The translations under genes were made by a program, and so were the position numbers. Of a stretch of DNA of 64,000 nucleotides, positions 31,005-44,109 are shown one piece after another. Under the pieces are notes generated by a model. That model made no database searches. It had not been told where the DNA came from and saw nothing but the letters and a program-made list of their open reading frames with translations. The stretch's first letter is position 1, and the number at the start of each line of letters is the position of its first letter. Origin of the DNA: Paralithodes platypus (Eukaryota; Arthropoda; Malacostraca; Decapoda; Lithodidae); assembly GCA_032716605.1 (NCBI GenBank), contig CM064485.1, forward strand, positions 34,578,561 to 34,642,560, given 5' to 3'.

Positions 31005-32900
31005 GGTACAAATGAGGCAGATCCCTTACACACGCAACCAAGATAAAAATTTGAGCCTGCAGAGAGACAAGTGGCCCACACAAGGCAGAAACCTTTTACA
31101 TCCAACCCCTCTCATCCATATCCCTATCTGATTTTATATTGAAGCTTTCTATTGTTCTTGATACCACTATAGCACTCAGTAGCCTATTTCACATATCTAC
31201 AACTCTGTTACGAGAGGCAGATCCCATACACAGCCAATCTCTTTCTCTCTCATTTGCACACCAGTATACAAATGAGGCAATCTCTTACACATGCAACCAA
31301 GATGAAAATGGGATCCTGTAGAGAGCCAGTGGGCCACACAAGGCAGATGCCTTTCACACCCATCCCATATCTCATAGGCTACACATGTTACTTACACTAC
31401 TTACGATACACCAATGTTATCATATACCTGCAACCAAGATATAATTGTAAGAAATAGGAATGTAAGAAAATGGGAGTCAGCAGAGAGCCAATTGGCCCAT
31501 ACAAAACAGATCCCTTTCAAACTCTTGTTACTAAACGAATAGAGGCAGATCCCTTACACACCCAGTCTCTCTCTGTCGCTCGTTTGTTTGCACACCGGTA
31601 CAAATGAGGCAGATCCCTTACACATGCAACTAAGATGAACATGGGAATCTGCAGAGAGACAAGTGGCCCACAAAAGGCAGATCCCTTTCACATCGAACCC
31701 ATTTCGTCCATATGACTATCTGATTTTATCTTGAAATTCTCTATTGTTCTTGATCCCACTATTGCAATAGGTAGCATATTTTACATATCTACGACTCTGT
31801 TACGAGAGAGGCAGATCCCTTACACGGCCAATCTCTCTCTCTCTCTCTTATTTGCACACTGGTACAAATGAGGCAGATCCCTTACACATGCTACCAAGAT
31901 GAAAATGGGAGTCTGCAGAGAGCCGATTGGCCCACACACGGCAGATGCCTTTCACACCCAATCCATCTAGTCCTATCAAATTTTATGTTGAAGCTCTATT
32001 GTTATTGATCCCACTATAGCACTCGGTAGCCTATTCCACATATCTACAACTCTTTTACCAAGCGAATAGAGGCAGATCCCTTACACAACCAATCTCTTTC
32101 TCTCTCACTCTTGTTTGTTTGCACACCGGTACAAATGAGGCAAATCCCTTACACATGCAACTAAGATGAAAATGGGAGTCTGCAGAGAGCCAAGTGGCCC
32201 ACATAAGGCAGATCCCTTTCACACTCAACCCATCTCATAAACGTTACCTGTCATTTACACTATTTACTATACACCCATGTTATCATATACCTGCAACCAA
32301 AACACAATTGTAAGAAATAGGAACATAAGAAAATGGGAGTCTGTAGAGAGCCAATTGGCCCACACAAGACAGATCCTTTTCACACCCAACCCATCTCATA
32401 AAAACTCTCTCTCATTTATCTCTGTCTTTTTTACATTTATGACATCCTAGTCTCTCTCTCTCTCACACAAATGAGAACATAAGAAAACCGGAGTCTGCAG
32501 AGAGCCGATTGGCCCACACATGTCAGATCCCTTTCACATCCAAGTCATCCTGCGCTCTCTCTCTCTCTCTCTCTCATATTTATTGCTATCTTCCTTACGT
32601 TTACGACATACTATTCTCTCTCGCCATACTCTCTCTCTCTCACAAATGAGAACATAAGAAAAATAAGAAAACGGGAGTCTGCAGAGAGCCGATTGACCTA
32701 CACATAGCAGATCCCTTTCACACCCAACCCATCTCGTTCTATCTAATTTCAAGTTGAAGCTCTATTGTTCTTGATCCCATTATAGCACTTGGTAGCCTAT
32801 TCCACATATCTACAACTGTTACTAAACAAATAGAGGCAGATCCCTTATACAGCCAATCTCTCCCTCTCTCGCTCTTGTTTGTTTGCACAATCTGTTCCTT
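31005..32900. repeat. Degenerate satellite, right part
   Basis: Units of about 260-340 bp recur with ACAAATGAGGCAGATCCCTT, ATGGGAGTCTGCAGAGAG, TTGGCCCACACAAGGCAGA, TCTATTGTTCTTGATCCCA and CT runs. They are homologous to 22380-22729 left of the foldback element. No genes are seen; the open frames are repeat translations. Confidence 0.8.
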
Positions 32901-33934
32901 CTGTAGTTTCTCCATGCCCGATAAGTTAAATGATCTTTTGATATCTGTGACACAGCTTATGTATCCAACACACTACCCTGCTTGCAAAACCGCTCAAACC
33001 CCGGACAACGTTGCTTGCATCTTAAATTATTAGGGGTTCGTCCCCTACGGGGAACCCCTATTGTAATCATTAAACCTGGAATTTCATCCAAATTCTTCTT
33101 ACGCGCCGGTTTCGACGCAATAACTCCAGAACCGCTTTTTGGATCGGGATCAAACTTTCACAAGAGGTGCGTTTTTGTATTGGGCAACTTTTGATATGCT
33201 AAACATCCGGCATGGTGGCCAAACAGGTCCGTGGCAGACGATTTCCCGAAAAACTTGACGCTTAAATACCGTCTCTCCCACTCACAGGAAACGACTGGGC
33301 TTTGGCATACGCACTCCCCTACTAATGCTCCGCAAATTTTATAGAGGTTTTGCTTTTGCACGTGGGTTTTTTCCGGCAATCTTGAAAAAACCTCGAATTC
33401 CACTTAAAATTCCACATCTTGAAAACTACGCCGATGATCAGAGCCATGCTTGCGTAGTTGGGTGAGGCTCGCGATTCCGAACGTTTTGATACCAAAAAAA
33501 TATAAATGGGTGGAATAGTTTGGCCGCAGCATTGAAAACTGTCTATTCTTAAATTACTTTAAAACCGAATTCGCTACCCACACAAAGTTTACCGTCTACA
33601 GTCTATAGGCTTCCACGCATCCCCCAGTTTTGCTTAATAACATAATCTCTTTATTATTCAGTCCTATCTTTTGTTTTTTTATTTAACTCTCTCAAAACCG
33701 TTCGAGTCCCTACGAATTCCAGCAATTATTTAGCTAACCTACCTATACATACCTACCCTACCAAGTAATAATGATAAATTCAAATTTATTTTTGGTGAAT
33801 GACAGAGTAATTGGCTAAGGTTTTTAACAATTCCTCCCTTTGACAAATGCTTAGTTTAATAACAATGATATGGACCTTTAAAGTTTTGGCAATTGCCCGT
33901 GTGACTCGTATTTTAACCCTCCTAAAGTGTTACC
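32901..33934. other. No recognised gene
   Basis: Mixed unique-looking sequence. A short imperfect hairpin AGGGGTTCGTCCCCTACGGGGAACCCCT lies near 33031-33058 (arms AGGGGTTCGTCCCC and GGGGAACCCCT). The 70-codon frame at 32982 has no recognised domain. No element ends are clear. Confidence 0.4.
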
Positions 33935-34490
33935 ACGAAATACCGCTAGATCCTTTCTCAAAAGTCGCTAGCATGTTGCTACATAGCCAAACAATGTTAG
34001 GATAATGCTGCAATTTCTAAAGAGTTTTGGTTTGTTTGTTTTGCAAATTTTACAATGTAGTATGACTAGAATGTCTGAAATTTTCAAATTGTCCCTAGTA
34101 AATGTCTCTAGATATAAAAGAAATGGCTGCTAGATTGAAGTAAATAGCTCTACATTTAGCGGTAATATGTAGCTTTACAACTGGCACCACTGCAACCACC
34201 ACCTCCCTCCCACCCACCCAGTATGTCTCCACAAAATACCGCTAGATCCTTTCTCAAAAGTCGCTAGCATGTTGCTACATAGTCAAACAATGTTAGAATA
34301 ATGCTGCAATTTCTAAAAAGTTTTGGTTTGTTTGTTTTGCAAATTTTACAATGTAATATGACTAGAATGTCTGACATTTTTAAATTATCCCTAGTAAATC
34401 TCTCTAGATATGAAAAAATGGCTGCTAATTTGAAGTAAATAGCTCTACATCTAGCGGTAATATCTAGCGATACAACTGGCAACACTGCCT
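33935..34490 (+). repeat. Direct duplication of about 260 bp
   Basis: AAATACCGCTAGATCCTTTC through GCGGTAATATGTAGC and ACAACTGGCACCACTGC (33937-34190) recurs at 34234-34490 with scattered changes, period about 297 bp. No coding signal. Confidence 0.8.
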
Positions 34491-35350
34491 AGCCCTTCCT
34501 TCCTATCTTCTTCCTCCCTCATATGTATCAACAACCACTCTAGTGAACTTTCGGTATTTAGTTTATTCAGCTTAATACTATGTATCCACATAAAATAGAA
34601 ACCTATCACGATTGTTGTCTAATACAACCATAGATAATGCTATTACATATTATTTGAACATGATGTCGAATTTAGCAGTTGTGTTTACCTTGAACAGTAA
34701 TTGACAGCCTTTGACAGAACCGAAAGCTTCTCTTGCCGTATAGTACTCAAAGAAAGCAGGGGTACTTAAGCCAAGTCAGAGATGCAGAGGTAACTTTCAC
34801 AATGCATTATAACCCTAGACAGACACCAATATACCACTAAATCAGACAAATATCACTACATAAAAGATAGGAAAATATTATATTAATGTCCTAGGTATTT
34901 GAAATTATGAAAATGAGTAAAATCCATTATGATATAATGATAATGGGATTGATTAGTATCTGGCAACAGTGTTGCACAAAATTTTCTGAACGTATGCGAA
35001 GTTCGGAGTATTTATCCCATTAATATACACATCTATCACTATTTAAATGTAATACAACCATACACAGTGCTATTACATATTATTTGAACATAATATAGGA
35101 TGCTCTTTCCTTTAAACCATTTTCTATATTTATTATTGAAAAATATAGGCCTAGCCTAGGCAGCGCTACCGGTAGGTACGAATTTATCAGTTCGAATTTT
35201 GATTGAGAGTGGGATTAGGCCTAGGCCTAGCCTAGGGCTTAACATGGGATACTGTTTGGGGTTTGGGAATAGACTGAGGCTGCTTTAGGCCTAATTAGGT
35301 AAAATTAGTCAAATCGAGACAATTGCATAGCCTAGGCCTATTAAGCAAAT
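34491..35350. other. Dispersed repeats and AGGCCTA-rich spacer
   Basis: Copies 2 and 3 of the TTATTTGAACATAATGT family lie at 34530-34670 and 35030-35100. From 35145 on the sequence is rich in AGGCCTAG/CCTAGGC motifs, a low-complexity signature that returns at 57400-60480. No gene is seen. Confidence 0.6.
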
Positions 35351-35360
35351 ATTTTGAAAA

Positions 35361-38300
35361 TGCCCCAGAACAAGAAGCCCACCACAGAAGCCACGAGCGA
35401 ACACCACACAGAAACACCCGGAAGAAAGGTCCACAGAACGAAAGGACCAGCTGACCGAGCCCGCCATTCCAGACAGGCCCAAGCCCGCAGGGCTAAACAG
35501 CTCCAGGACACACCCATTTACCTTTTCTAAACTGACCATTTTCCACACCTCACGTACACTAACCCCCTCGTGTCCTACACTCCTAACTACAAAGATGATG
35601 AACAGGAATATACATTCATATTAAAAACACCCATGCCCTGTCCCGACGTTGAGCCAATGCCAACACATCAGACAGCCATAATTATATCTATGTATGTTCT
35701 TACATCCGAGAAGTAGATGTTATATATCTTAGAAGTTAAAACACCCACGCTGTCCCTAGACCTCGTATATCATTTTCCATGACGAGTATAGATATATGTA
35801 ACCCGTGCTCAGTCGCCCCTTGCATTGTTCCTCTAGTAACTAAGTCTATAATATTAACTGCCACCAGCATTGATGCGACATAGCGGCACTGTCCTTGTGT
35901 CGTATTGTGCCAAGTACAGATCAACCAGGTTTCATCACCTTATTAGGACGACGACTATAATGTCATCGTTCATCGATGTATGCAATCCTTAGGTTAAGTA
36001 TTTTTATCCGCCATTGTGTTCACCTTTTTTCCATTTACTTTCCACAATTGTCATACGTCTTCCCCTTGCCTCCTTCGTATCCACAGTCCACACTACGCAA
36101 ATTTACTTCGTGTCTTACACCTCTTACCCCAACCAGAGATTATATAAGATAACCTGGTTACCAGTATCTGTCATAAGTACCCCGAAACAATAACTAAGTA
36201 CCCCTACGAACTGCCGCTGTTGTTGGTATTTATATTTAATAGAAAACGCAGTTCCCAGGGCCAACTAATAGTATTCATAACCCTCGGACTGATCACATAA
36301 CTCTATCTTTTCCAGACTCATATACCACCCCATAGTTGCATTCCCCGGAAGCATTTGGCTAACGTATTCTACTGCTTTTTCAAACTTCCATATCAATTGT
36401 AGCCTAATGCCACCCCCACGCCCAGGGACCTTAGGGGCAAAATTTCCCTGTAGCCCTTGAACTCTCCCCCCCCCCTCTCATTAAGACACCCGCGCTTCTC
36501 GACTCTTGTCCGACCTAGCCTCTCTCTCATACCTCTTGAAGATCCTTGAATTGTCCGTTACTAACGCTCTCCAACCTTTTATATATACTCCTATCCAGCC
36601 TACCTTCACTTAGTAGGCCAGAACAACATTAGAACTTTACTAGCCCCTTGCATGCCATCTATTCTCTTACAACACATTCACAACCCTGCACCCAATGGTC
36701 GTCGGTGCGAGGCTAGCCGCCCCGCCAGTAACTAACTTCTATTGCCATACTTCCAGATAAATGTGGCAGAGTTAGCAACCCAGTCTCCACCACATCCAGC
36801 AAACCCTACAATTAACAACCAGCCGAGTAAAACCAGCTAGCTAAGGCACCTTCGGTTTTGGTATTAAAGACACCCACATCAGTCTCATACACAGAGGGTT
36901 ATTACAAACACTGGTGATATGGCAAGCCCCTAGCCACAGCCGCCGGAAGACTATCACAGAGAGAGGGCGCCCAGCTCCCCCTTTTTGCCCACCCGAGGAG
37001 GGAGACCCCCACCCCCGCGGAGGTATACCTGGCCCCTGTTTTGACTTTCGAGTCATTGCCAGGTAGCACAGGAATTCTTCCTATCAATGAACTAACCATG
37101 AATGACTAACACCTTTACTAACCTCTATTAACTCACACTAAACCATTTACCTTTCTTGCATGCTCTGATCACTAAATTAGCACCTCAGCTAGAACGAAGA
37201 TTGAACAATCTAGAGAGACGCTCCTATCACAGCTGTCCCCATCCTCCTCGCAAAGTAGATCCAGTCTCTCTCCCCTAAGTACGTCCAGTATAGCCAAAAT
37301 AGTACCTCTTACTAAGGCTCAGTTATATGAAAATATAAAGTCTTCCTATCGCCCTGTGCCACTACAGTAAATACCATCTTACCTAGTCCCCATATCTATT
37401 GAGAGCTCAATTAAGTCCATAAGACTCGAGATCCCTACTGTCTACAGGGTCCAGAACCGAGCCTATAAATCTAACTCCCGCCCCCAGTCAAATCAGTTGA
37501 AAGCTAGACACCAACCAGTGGTCACTACCCTGCAGTTTACCTCTAGCTCTGCCCTTGTGTTGTTCCGGAGTTGAGAGATTCCAGATCCGGCAGACTCCGT
37601 GGCAGAGAAGACTGATAGAAGCATCTGTCCATGTACAAGTCCTAACGTGCACCTTATAACCTTCACACAAATTCGTGGGTATATAAGTGTGTAGCCAGCA
37701 ACGATCATCAAGAGATCCGACTTGAGAACTTCCTACATTTTGGACCATCTGGACAGCCGAGGAACCAGTCGTTAGCCCCCAACATCACCGGAAGCAAGAT
37801 AACCAGGACCAGATCTACCCATACTATTCAAGATTCATGTTGCTAGTACTAAGTGTTATAGTACTAGCTTGATACTCACTTATTAACTTTCTATAAAGTG
37901 GCTAAGACCTTGCCCAGAGTAATTCATATTTAACCATTCCATTTGGGACGTACTAAGCGATCAGTGCTCTTTAATTAACAGGCGACCTTGACTCTCGTAA
38001 TTACCTTATTCAGATATTAAAACTCTAGTGATATCTAACGTTCGCCCACTGATTTGTGTTCTACGTATTTCTGCCTTAAGAATATCAAACTTAGTTCAGT
38101 ACCCCCATGAGGTTACTAGAGATTTCCGTGTTCTACAATATACGCGTGTCTAATCCTAACTGTGAGCTGCTACTTGGGCACGCGACCAGCCAGCAAGAGG
38201 TCAAATCAGTGACATTGAATTATACAAATATATTGAGGTCTTCCAGTAAAATAAAAACTTGCTAATTAAACCCGTGATCAGAAGAATATACCTGAACGTT

Positions 38301-38557
38301 GGAAGTGGGAGACTAGGCTCCATCCAGATCCGCTAATGCTAGCAGTTCTCTTCTATCATTTGTTTTGTGCGAATATAACTATCTTTCTATGCTCTTTATT
38401 TCTTTATTTCAATAAACGTGAACTTGTGTCGTGTTACCGTGTGTTTATTTTGTGTTCTCTATTCCTCATACCTTGTATTGTGCATGCAGCCTTCTATACC
38501 CAGTCATTCAGAACTCACATTACCCAAGTTAAACCTGTAGAAAAACAGGGCATAACA
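35361..38557 (+). repeat. 5' LTR of the Gypsy element
   Basis: It starts TGCCCCAGAACAAGAAG and ends AAACAGGGCATAACA, directly before TTGGCGGCAGCGGTGG, which holds the primer-binding site. An AATAAA signal lies at about 38410. At 3.2 kb it is several times longer than most Gypsy LTRs. The antisense and sense frames of 60-90 codons inside it are duplicated in the 3' LTR without coding features and are not annotated as genes. Confidence 0.9.
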
Positions 38558-38638
38558 TTGGCGGCAGCGGTGGTTCTTGATTCGGATAAAAGGTTGCATT
38601 ACATTGCAAGTTTGGAACAGCTAGAACACGAGAACATC

Positions 38639-39569
38639 ATGGCGCAACCTACCCACACTTCCATCCCAAATTATGATGAAACAAATTATGGGATCGAAGT
38701 ATTCATGGACGTAGTGAAACTCTTACTTGACGTTACTTATACCACGGACGCACAAAATAGCCGTAACATTACCACACCTGGGAAAAGCCGTTTCCCTGGT
38801 GGCCTATCAAGTGCACCCTGACCTCACCTGGAACGATTTTCGCACAATAGTGATAGAAGCCATTAAACCTTCGTTGGGCGTTTTCGTGGCCCACACCCGT
38901 ATCTTAGACACGAAATTCGAAGGCGATCTAGATACCACAGTGAGTAAGCTTCCCCAACACATAAAAAATTCTTTCCCCACGTTGACCAAAATCCAACAAG
39001 AACAGCAAATTCTGGTCAACCTTGTGTCGATATTGCCCTCAGCAGTAAAAAACCATTTCCGGGTGCACGATTTCGTCGGATACAAAAAAGACCTCATCAC
39101 GATCCGACGTATTTTGGCCGTGCGCACAGAAGCGCCCACCCAAATCGCTGCAATCAAGAGGTTTCCCACGCACCCGCAGCAAACCAACCACCAAAACCCC
39201 AACAATGCCTACCCAGCCTCATCTTTCAACAACAGACCCACCTACCCTTCCGGCAAGCCCCAACCCCGTAGACCCCGGTTCCAACCGTCCCAGCCACGCA
39301 GAATCTTCAACCGGAACAGCAACTACAACACCTACCAAAGTAAAAACCCTACCTTAGTCATTATCAACCCCTATGATTTCCCTGCCTGTAATGCTCAGTG
39401 TGCCCTCCACCAAATTCGTGAGTCTGCCAAACCTCGCCCCTCTACTCCTCGCATTTCTGTAAATGAAGAGGAGTGGGGACAAGAGGAAGAAATTGCCCCC
39501 CATACCATGACCTCAGACGATACCGAGGAAATCCTGGAAGAGGTAGATACCGACCCCCAGGATTTTTAA
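38639..39569 (+). pseudogene. Gypsy gag, frameshifted
   Basis: ATG 38639 in frame 2 gives M-A-Q-P-T-H-T-S-I-P and continues to about 38755, where a base lost in an A run (CACAAAATAGC) moves the sense to frame 3: KIAVTLPHLGKAVSLVAYQ, then a basic, Pro/Asn/Gln-rich tail (PRRPRFQPSQPRRIFNR) and an acidic end (SDDTEEILEEVDTD). A YDFPACNAQCALH segment near the end is the only Cys/His cluster; a classic CCHC knuckle is absent. The end overlaps the next frame by about 97 bases, consistent with -1 frameshifting from frame 3 to frame 2. Confidence 0.75.
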
Positions 39570-40237
39570 AGTATCCCCCGCCCACGATGGGCTCGGCGGG
39601 GGACGCCATAACTAGTCGCACTGCCCCCATTTATTACATGGCCAAAATCAAGGACATTCCTGTCCGCTTGCTAATCGACACGGGAGCTGCCAAGTCATGT
39701 TTGTTCAAATCTTACTATGAAAAACATCCCCGACGATTTGGCCCTTTGTTAAACACCAAAACAGAACTCATCTCAGCTGCTGATACTTACTTAAATCTCC
39801 TAGGAGACACTTTACCCCTATCAGTAACCACTCCTGGCCCCCATGCTCGTTGTTATCACACATTTACAGTATTTTCCTCCAACTGTAAACATTATGATGG
39901 TTTCCTTGGACTTGACCTCCTTCAAAAACTAGAGGCCCAGATTGACTGCGGCCAAAGGCTGATCTCATTCAAAAACAAATTCCAGCCCAAAGCCTCTGAC
40001 AAACCAATCACGCAGAAACCCATTCCCAAAAAGAAAAAACAACCTCCCCCTCAACAAAACCTGATTCAGGGTTACCAAGTTGCAGCTAGCACTAAGGCCC
40101 CACCAACCCTCCGCAGTCCCTCCAACAAATCCCGTTTTCTAACCCCCTCACACCGCGCCCCACTGATCCTCTCACACGCGCCGTTAATCCCCCCCTCACG
40201 CGTGACCCCCACCAAAGTGACCTTGCCCCCCTTATAA
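39473..40237 (+). pseudogene. Gypsy aspartic protease
   Basis: Frame 2 overlaps the gag end and contains VRLLIDTGAAKSCLF, the aspartic protease active site, and GFLGLDLLQKLEAQID, the second conserved block. A long Pro/Lys-rich linker follows. The frame stops at TAA 40235-40237; the sense continues in frame 1 with ISTKHLLASQSPTIISPAVV, so one frameshift separates protease from reverse transcriptase in this copy. The first residues before about 39590 overlap gag and their use depends on frameshifting. Confidence 0.85.
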
Positions 40238-41421
40238 GTACCAAGCACCTGCTCGCCAGTCAATCCCCCACCATCATTAGCCCAGCGGTAGTTCAGGATA
40301 AATGCCAAATTCCCCCCCACCATCAAAAATGGGTGAACCTGCGGCCCATACCCCAAACTCACATGGTATTTTCCCCCACTAACACATCCCCCAACCCCCA
40401 TCGCTGCCTCTTACAACCCGCCATCATTCCCGCTCGTATCAACCACATTCTCGTGGCTAATATCTCAGAGGAACCCCTGACATTACCGAAAGGTCTCATT
40501 ATAGGAGACCTCGAAACTTTCGATGACCTCCCCATACATTGTAACGACACCCCTACCAGCCTCCAATTGCCCCCTCTTCCTGAGACACTATCTGACCACC
40601 AAAAGAACGGCATGTACGACCTACTGCTGGAATTCAGTGACGTCTTTGCCCAACAACCCACCGAAATCGGACAGACGGATGTAGAACAACACATCATTAA
40701 CACCACAGGCCCCCCCATACGACAACTATCCCGTAGAAAGAACCCAATACAACGTCAGGAAGAGGAACGCCAAGTCCAGGAAATGTTAGAGGCCGGGATT
40801 GCCACCCCGTCCATTAGCCCCTGGTCTTCCCCTGTTGTCTTAGTCAAAAAGAAAGATGGGACAACCCGTTTTTGCGTCGATTACAGGAGGTTAAATGACA
40901 TAACCATTAAAGACGCTACGCCCTTACCCCGAATAGACGATTCCCTTGACTCCCTATACGGATCCAAATGGTTCACTACCCTCGACTTGCAAGCAGGGTA
41001 TTGGCAAGTGCCTATCAAGGCCGAGGACCAAAAGAAAACAGCATTTTCCACTAGTGGTGGCCATCACTATGAATTTAACGTCCTACCTTTTGGCCTCTGT
41101 AACGGACCCGCCACTTTCTCCCGTTTGATGGAAACGGTATTACATGGCCTAACCTGGGAAACCTGCCTAGCCTATCTGGACGATATTATTGTGTACTCTC
41201 CTACCTGGGAAGAACACCTCCTCAGGTTGAGACAAGTCCTGCAAAGAATCCGAGCCGCCGGGTTGAAATTAAAACCCTCAAAGTGCGTGATTGCCCGGAA
41301 TAAGGTAGATTTTCTCGGACACGTGATATCTGAACATGGTATTGCGCCAGACCCAAAGAAACTTCAAGCCATCCAAACCAAACCCCACCCACCACGGTTA
41401 AAGGAATACGTTCGTTTCTAG
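40233..41421 (+). pseudogene. Gypsy reverse transcriptase
   Basis: Frame 1 encodes FSDVFAQQPTEIGQTDVEQH, the entry to the domain, then SPWSSPVVLVKKKDGT, RFCVDYRRLNDIT, FTTLDLQAGYWQV, FNVLPFGLCNGPATFSRLM, the catalytic box YLDDIIVYS (near 41175) and VDFLGHVISEHGI. All seven reverse transcriptase blocks can be followed. The frame is lost near 41400 just before FLGLATYYRRFVPHF, which is read in frame 3. Confidence 0.92.
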
Positions 41422-42140
41422 GTTTAGCCACGTACTACAGACGTTTCGTCCCCCACTTTGTCACCATAGCCAGACCCCTCCACCAACTTACCCACAAAGA
41501 CACCCCGTTCGCCTGGACACCTGAAAGAGACCTCGCGTTTAACACTTTGAAGCCAAAGCTAATCCAAGCCCCTATTGTCGTTTTCCCTGACTACCAGAAA
41601 CCTTTCCGTCTTTATACCGACGTATCTCTGTACGCCATAGGTGCAGTATTAGCTCAATTCAGAGATGGAAAGGAACATGTGATAGCGTATGCCAGCTACA
41701 CACTCACCCCACCCCAACAGAATTACGCAGCCACCAAGAGAGAGTGCTTAGGGATCATTTGGGCACTCAGCCACTTCCGGTCATTTGTGTTGGGCGCAAA
41801 ACTCGAAATAATTACCGACCATCAATCTTTACAATGGCTGCGTAGGTGCGAAACCAACTCCGCCATTTTGGTACGTTGGAGAGAGACACTAGAGGACTAC
41901 GACTTTACAATACAATATCGTCCCGGCAAACTCCATACTAATGCAGACGCCCTGTCACGTTTGCCAGTACCAAAAGACCCCCCCACCAACCTAGCCGCCT
42001 TACAAAACACTCAATTGGTATCTACCCCCACCTCCCGACAGAATGCCCCCCCAGCCCCCTCCCTAATTCAATCTTGGGAAGCACGAATCAGACCCCCCTG
42101 GATACCGTTAAACGTCTTCAGGAGACTGACTCGCTGGTGA
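41422..42140 (+). pseudogene. Gypsy RNase H region
   Basis: Frame 3 carries FLGLATYYRRFVPHFV (connection), FRLYTDVSLYAIGAVLAQ (first catalytic Asp), YAATKRECLGIIWAL (Glu), ITDHQSLQWL (Asp) and GKLHTNADALSRLPV. TGA at 42138-42140 interrupts the sense in W-x-D-Q-L and probably arose from an Arg CGA. The reading continues without a shift into the integrase. Confidence 0.9.
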
Positions 42141-43175
42141 GATCAACTTGCCACAGACACTGGTCACATAATCTTGGACCCCACCATAGCCCACGACTAC
42201 ATGATTGCCATCCACGAGGGAAACGGCATACACCTTGGACAAAAGAAAATGTTAAAGATCTTCACAGACCAATACTGGACCCCCAACCCCTCCAAAATTG
42301 CACAACGAGTGACAGAATCCTGCAAACCGTGTTTATTGGGAAAGGATAGATCACGCACCCCAGGCCCAGCTGGTACCATTTCTGCCAACAAACCGTTCCA
42401 AGTCCTATCCCTCGACATCATGGGCCCGTTCCCTTCTTACGCTGGCAACCGCTATATCGTCACATTTGTAGACGTATATTCAAAATGTCTAATAGCCTGC
42501 CCAGTTAAAGACCACACAGCCACCACAGTCGCCACACTGCTTGCCACCGAAGTGTTCCCTATATTCGGCCTTCCCCTTGCTCTTCTATCGGACAATGCCC
42601 CCGAGTTTAGTGGACACGTTTGGCAACAATTCACCCAACAATGCGGTATCAAGATTAAACACTCATCCCCGTACTGGCCTCAAGGAAATGCTATCTGCGA
42701 ACGCAGCCATCGCACCATCAACAACCAGTTACGTACAAGATTGATTGCTCTTAATACCTCAGACTGGCCATCACAACTAAAGATGATACAGTGGGGTATG
42801 AACACCTGTCCTCGGGAAGACGGTATTTCCCCTCATGAACGTGTTTACGGTGTACCTCCCCTGTTACTGCCATTCCACCACCACGCTCACCTTCCCTCCA
42901 CCACCTCCACAATTGACCCATTGCAACATCTGCAAAACACCCTCCATACTGCCCAGATCTGTCAAGACACCAAAACTGATAACATCGATGACAAAAACCC
43001 TTTCGCCATCCATGACACCGTAATGGTAGCCAACCTCCCTATCACCAACAAGTTAGGCCCTCGCTATGTCGGACCCTACACCGTAATACAAGTCCCAAAT
43101 GCCTTTCAAGTCACCGTCGACTATCACGGCGTAACTCGCACGCTCCGAACTAGATTCGTCCGTTTAAACCTCTAA
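42141..43175 (+). pseudogene. Gypsy integrase
   Basis: Still in frame 3. The zinc region has H ... H (HDYMIAIHEGNGIHLG) and CKPCLLG. The catalytic core reads LDIMGPFPS (Asp), LLSDNAPEFSGH (Asp) and PQGNAICERSHR (Glu). The C-terminal part LGPRYVGPYTVIQV belongs to the GPY/F module that follows many Gypsy integrases. TAA at 43173-43175 ends the frame. The integrase itself is uninterrupted. Confidence 0.92.
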
Positions 43176-43377
43176 AGCCACAAGACATTACCCCACCCCC
43201 CACATCCGACCCTAAATTAAACACCCCTACTCACCCCCTCACTCAGGCTACGAATATTCCCATACAAACCCCTAAGGACCTAAGCCCTCCAGCACCGAAC
43301 CGACAAATCTTTTCTCACCATACCCCCCAACTAACCTCCACAAACCCCAAGCCCCCAATATCACACCCTCTTCCACC

Positions 43378-44109
43378 ATGACACCTTCTTTCACTTCTGA
43401 TAGTCAAGTTCCTCCCCAACTTATCCAAGTACAAAAACCTCCACCCACAACCCCGACCACAACAGAAACCCTCCCGTCTAGCCCTGACATACCTCCACCA
43501 GGCACCACAGTGAGAAAACCACCACCCCCACCCCAAATCAAGTACACACCCAACCGCACCACACAATCTACCTCAGTAACCTCACGCTACAACTTACGCC
43601 CACGACAAACATCGTTTAAAACCTCCAGAAAACACACCCTACTAACCAAGTTCCGTAGGGCTGCCAGACCACTACCCTCCTCCTCCTCCTCCTCTTCTTC
43701 TTCTTCGTCGAATTCTCCCCCACAAAGGGAAAGAAGACGAATAATCACCAGCAAATCACCAACCTCATCAAACAACACACGCCCCTACCCCCAACCCTCC
43801 AACTTAAATCTACACTCCTTACCCACCCGTCTAGCCCCCCCCGCATCCGCCCCTTTCCCCTCCACGATCCCCACCACCCCATCCACACACCGACCAACCT
43901 CCTCATCTCACAGAACCCTCAACCAACCCATCCCTAAGATACGCCCCCCCAAAGTCACCCCCGAGAAAACCCCCACATGTCATTTACCTATAAAACGTGC
44001 TTCCCCTCACTATAAAACATCGTCGAGCGACTCAAGTCCCACGACAAACATCTACCTTCCCACCAGGACCGCCAGAGGTAGAATAATCAACAGACCCATC
44101 AGATTTTAA
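43378..44109 (+). CDS. Gypsy third frame, part 1 (Pro/Ser/Thr-rich)
   Basis: A 243-residue frame, extremely rich in Pro, Ser and Thr, with a Ser run (TCC/TCT triplet repeat at about 43675-43710) and basic patches (NLRPRQTSFKTSRK). It lies downstream of integrase where some Gypsy elements have an env or accessory gene, but there is no signal peptide, membrane anchor or fusion-peptide-like segment, so it is not called env. Its stop TAA lies within the TTAA at which the MITE inserted (44106-44109), so the stop predates the insertion. Confidence 0.45.
   Translation: MTPSFTSDSQVPPQLIQVQKPPPTTPTTTETLPSSPDIPPPGTTVRKPPPPPQIKYTPNRTTQSTSVTSRYNLRPRQTSFKTSRKHTLLTKFRRAARPLPSSSSSSSSSSSNSPPQRERRRIITSKSPTSSNNTRPYPQPSNLNLHSLPTRLAPPASAPFPSTIPTTPSTHRPTSSSHRTLNQPIPKIRPPKVTPEKTPTCHLPIKRASPHYKTSSSDSSPTTNIYLPTRTARGRIINRPIRF

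Noticed and set aside
35351..35360. ATTTT as target duplication of the Gypsy element (with 52992-52996)
   Set aside because: It would put GAAAA inside the 5' LTR only; the LTR copies agree only from AAAATGCC. Left unresolved.
35736..37748. Antisense open frames inside the Gypsy LTR, duplicated at 45553-47571
   Set aside because: They exist twice only because the LTR is repeated; no domain, start context or codon bias supports them.
38336..38638. Frame from the LTR into gag (161 codons)
   Set aside because: The first 101 codons are LTR and primer-binding site; the gag ATG at 38639 is the better start.
43378..44109. Envelope gene of the Gypsy element
   Set aside because: No signal peptide, transmembrane anchor or cleavage-site pattern; only low-complexity Pro/Ser/Thr sequence.
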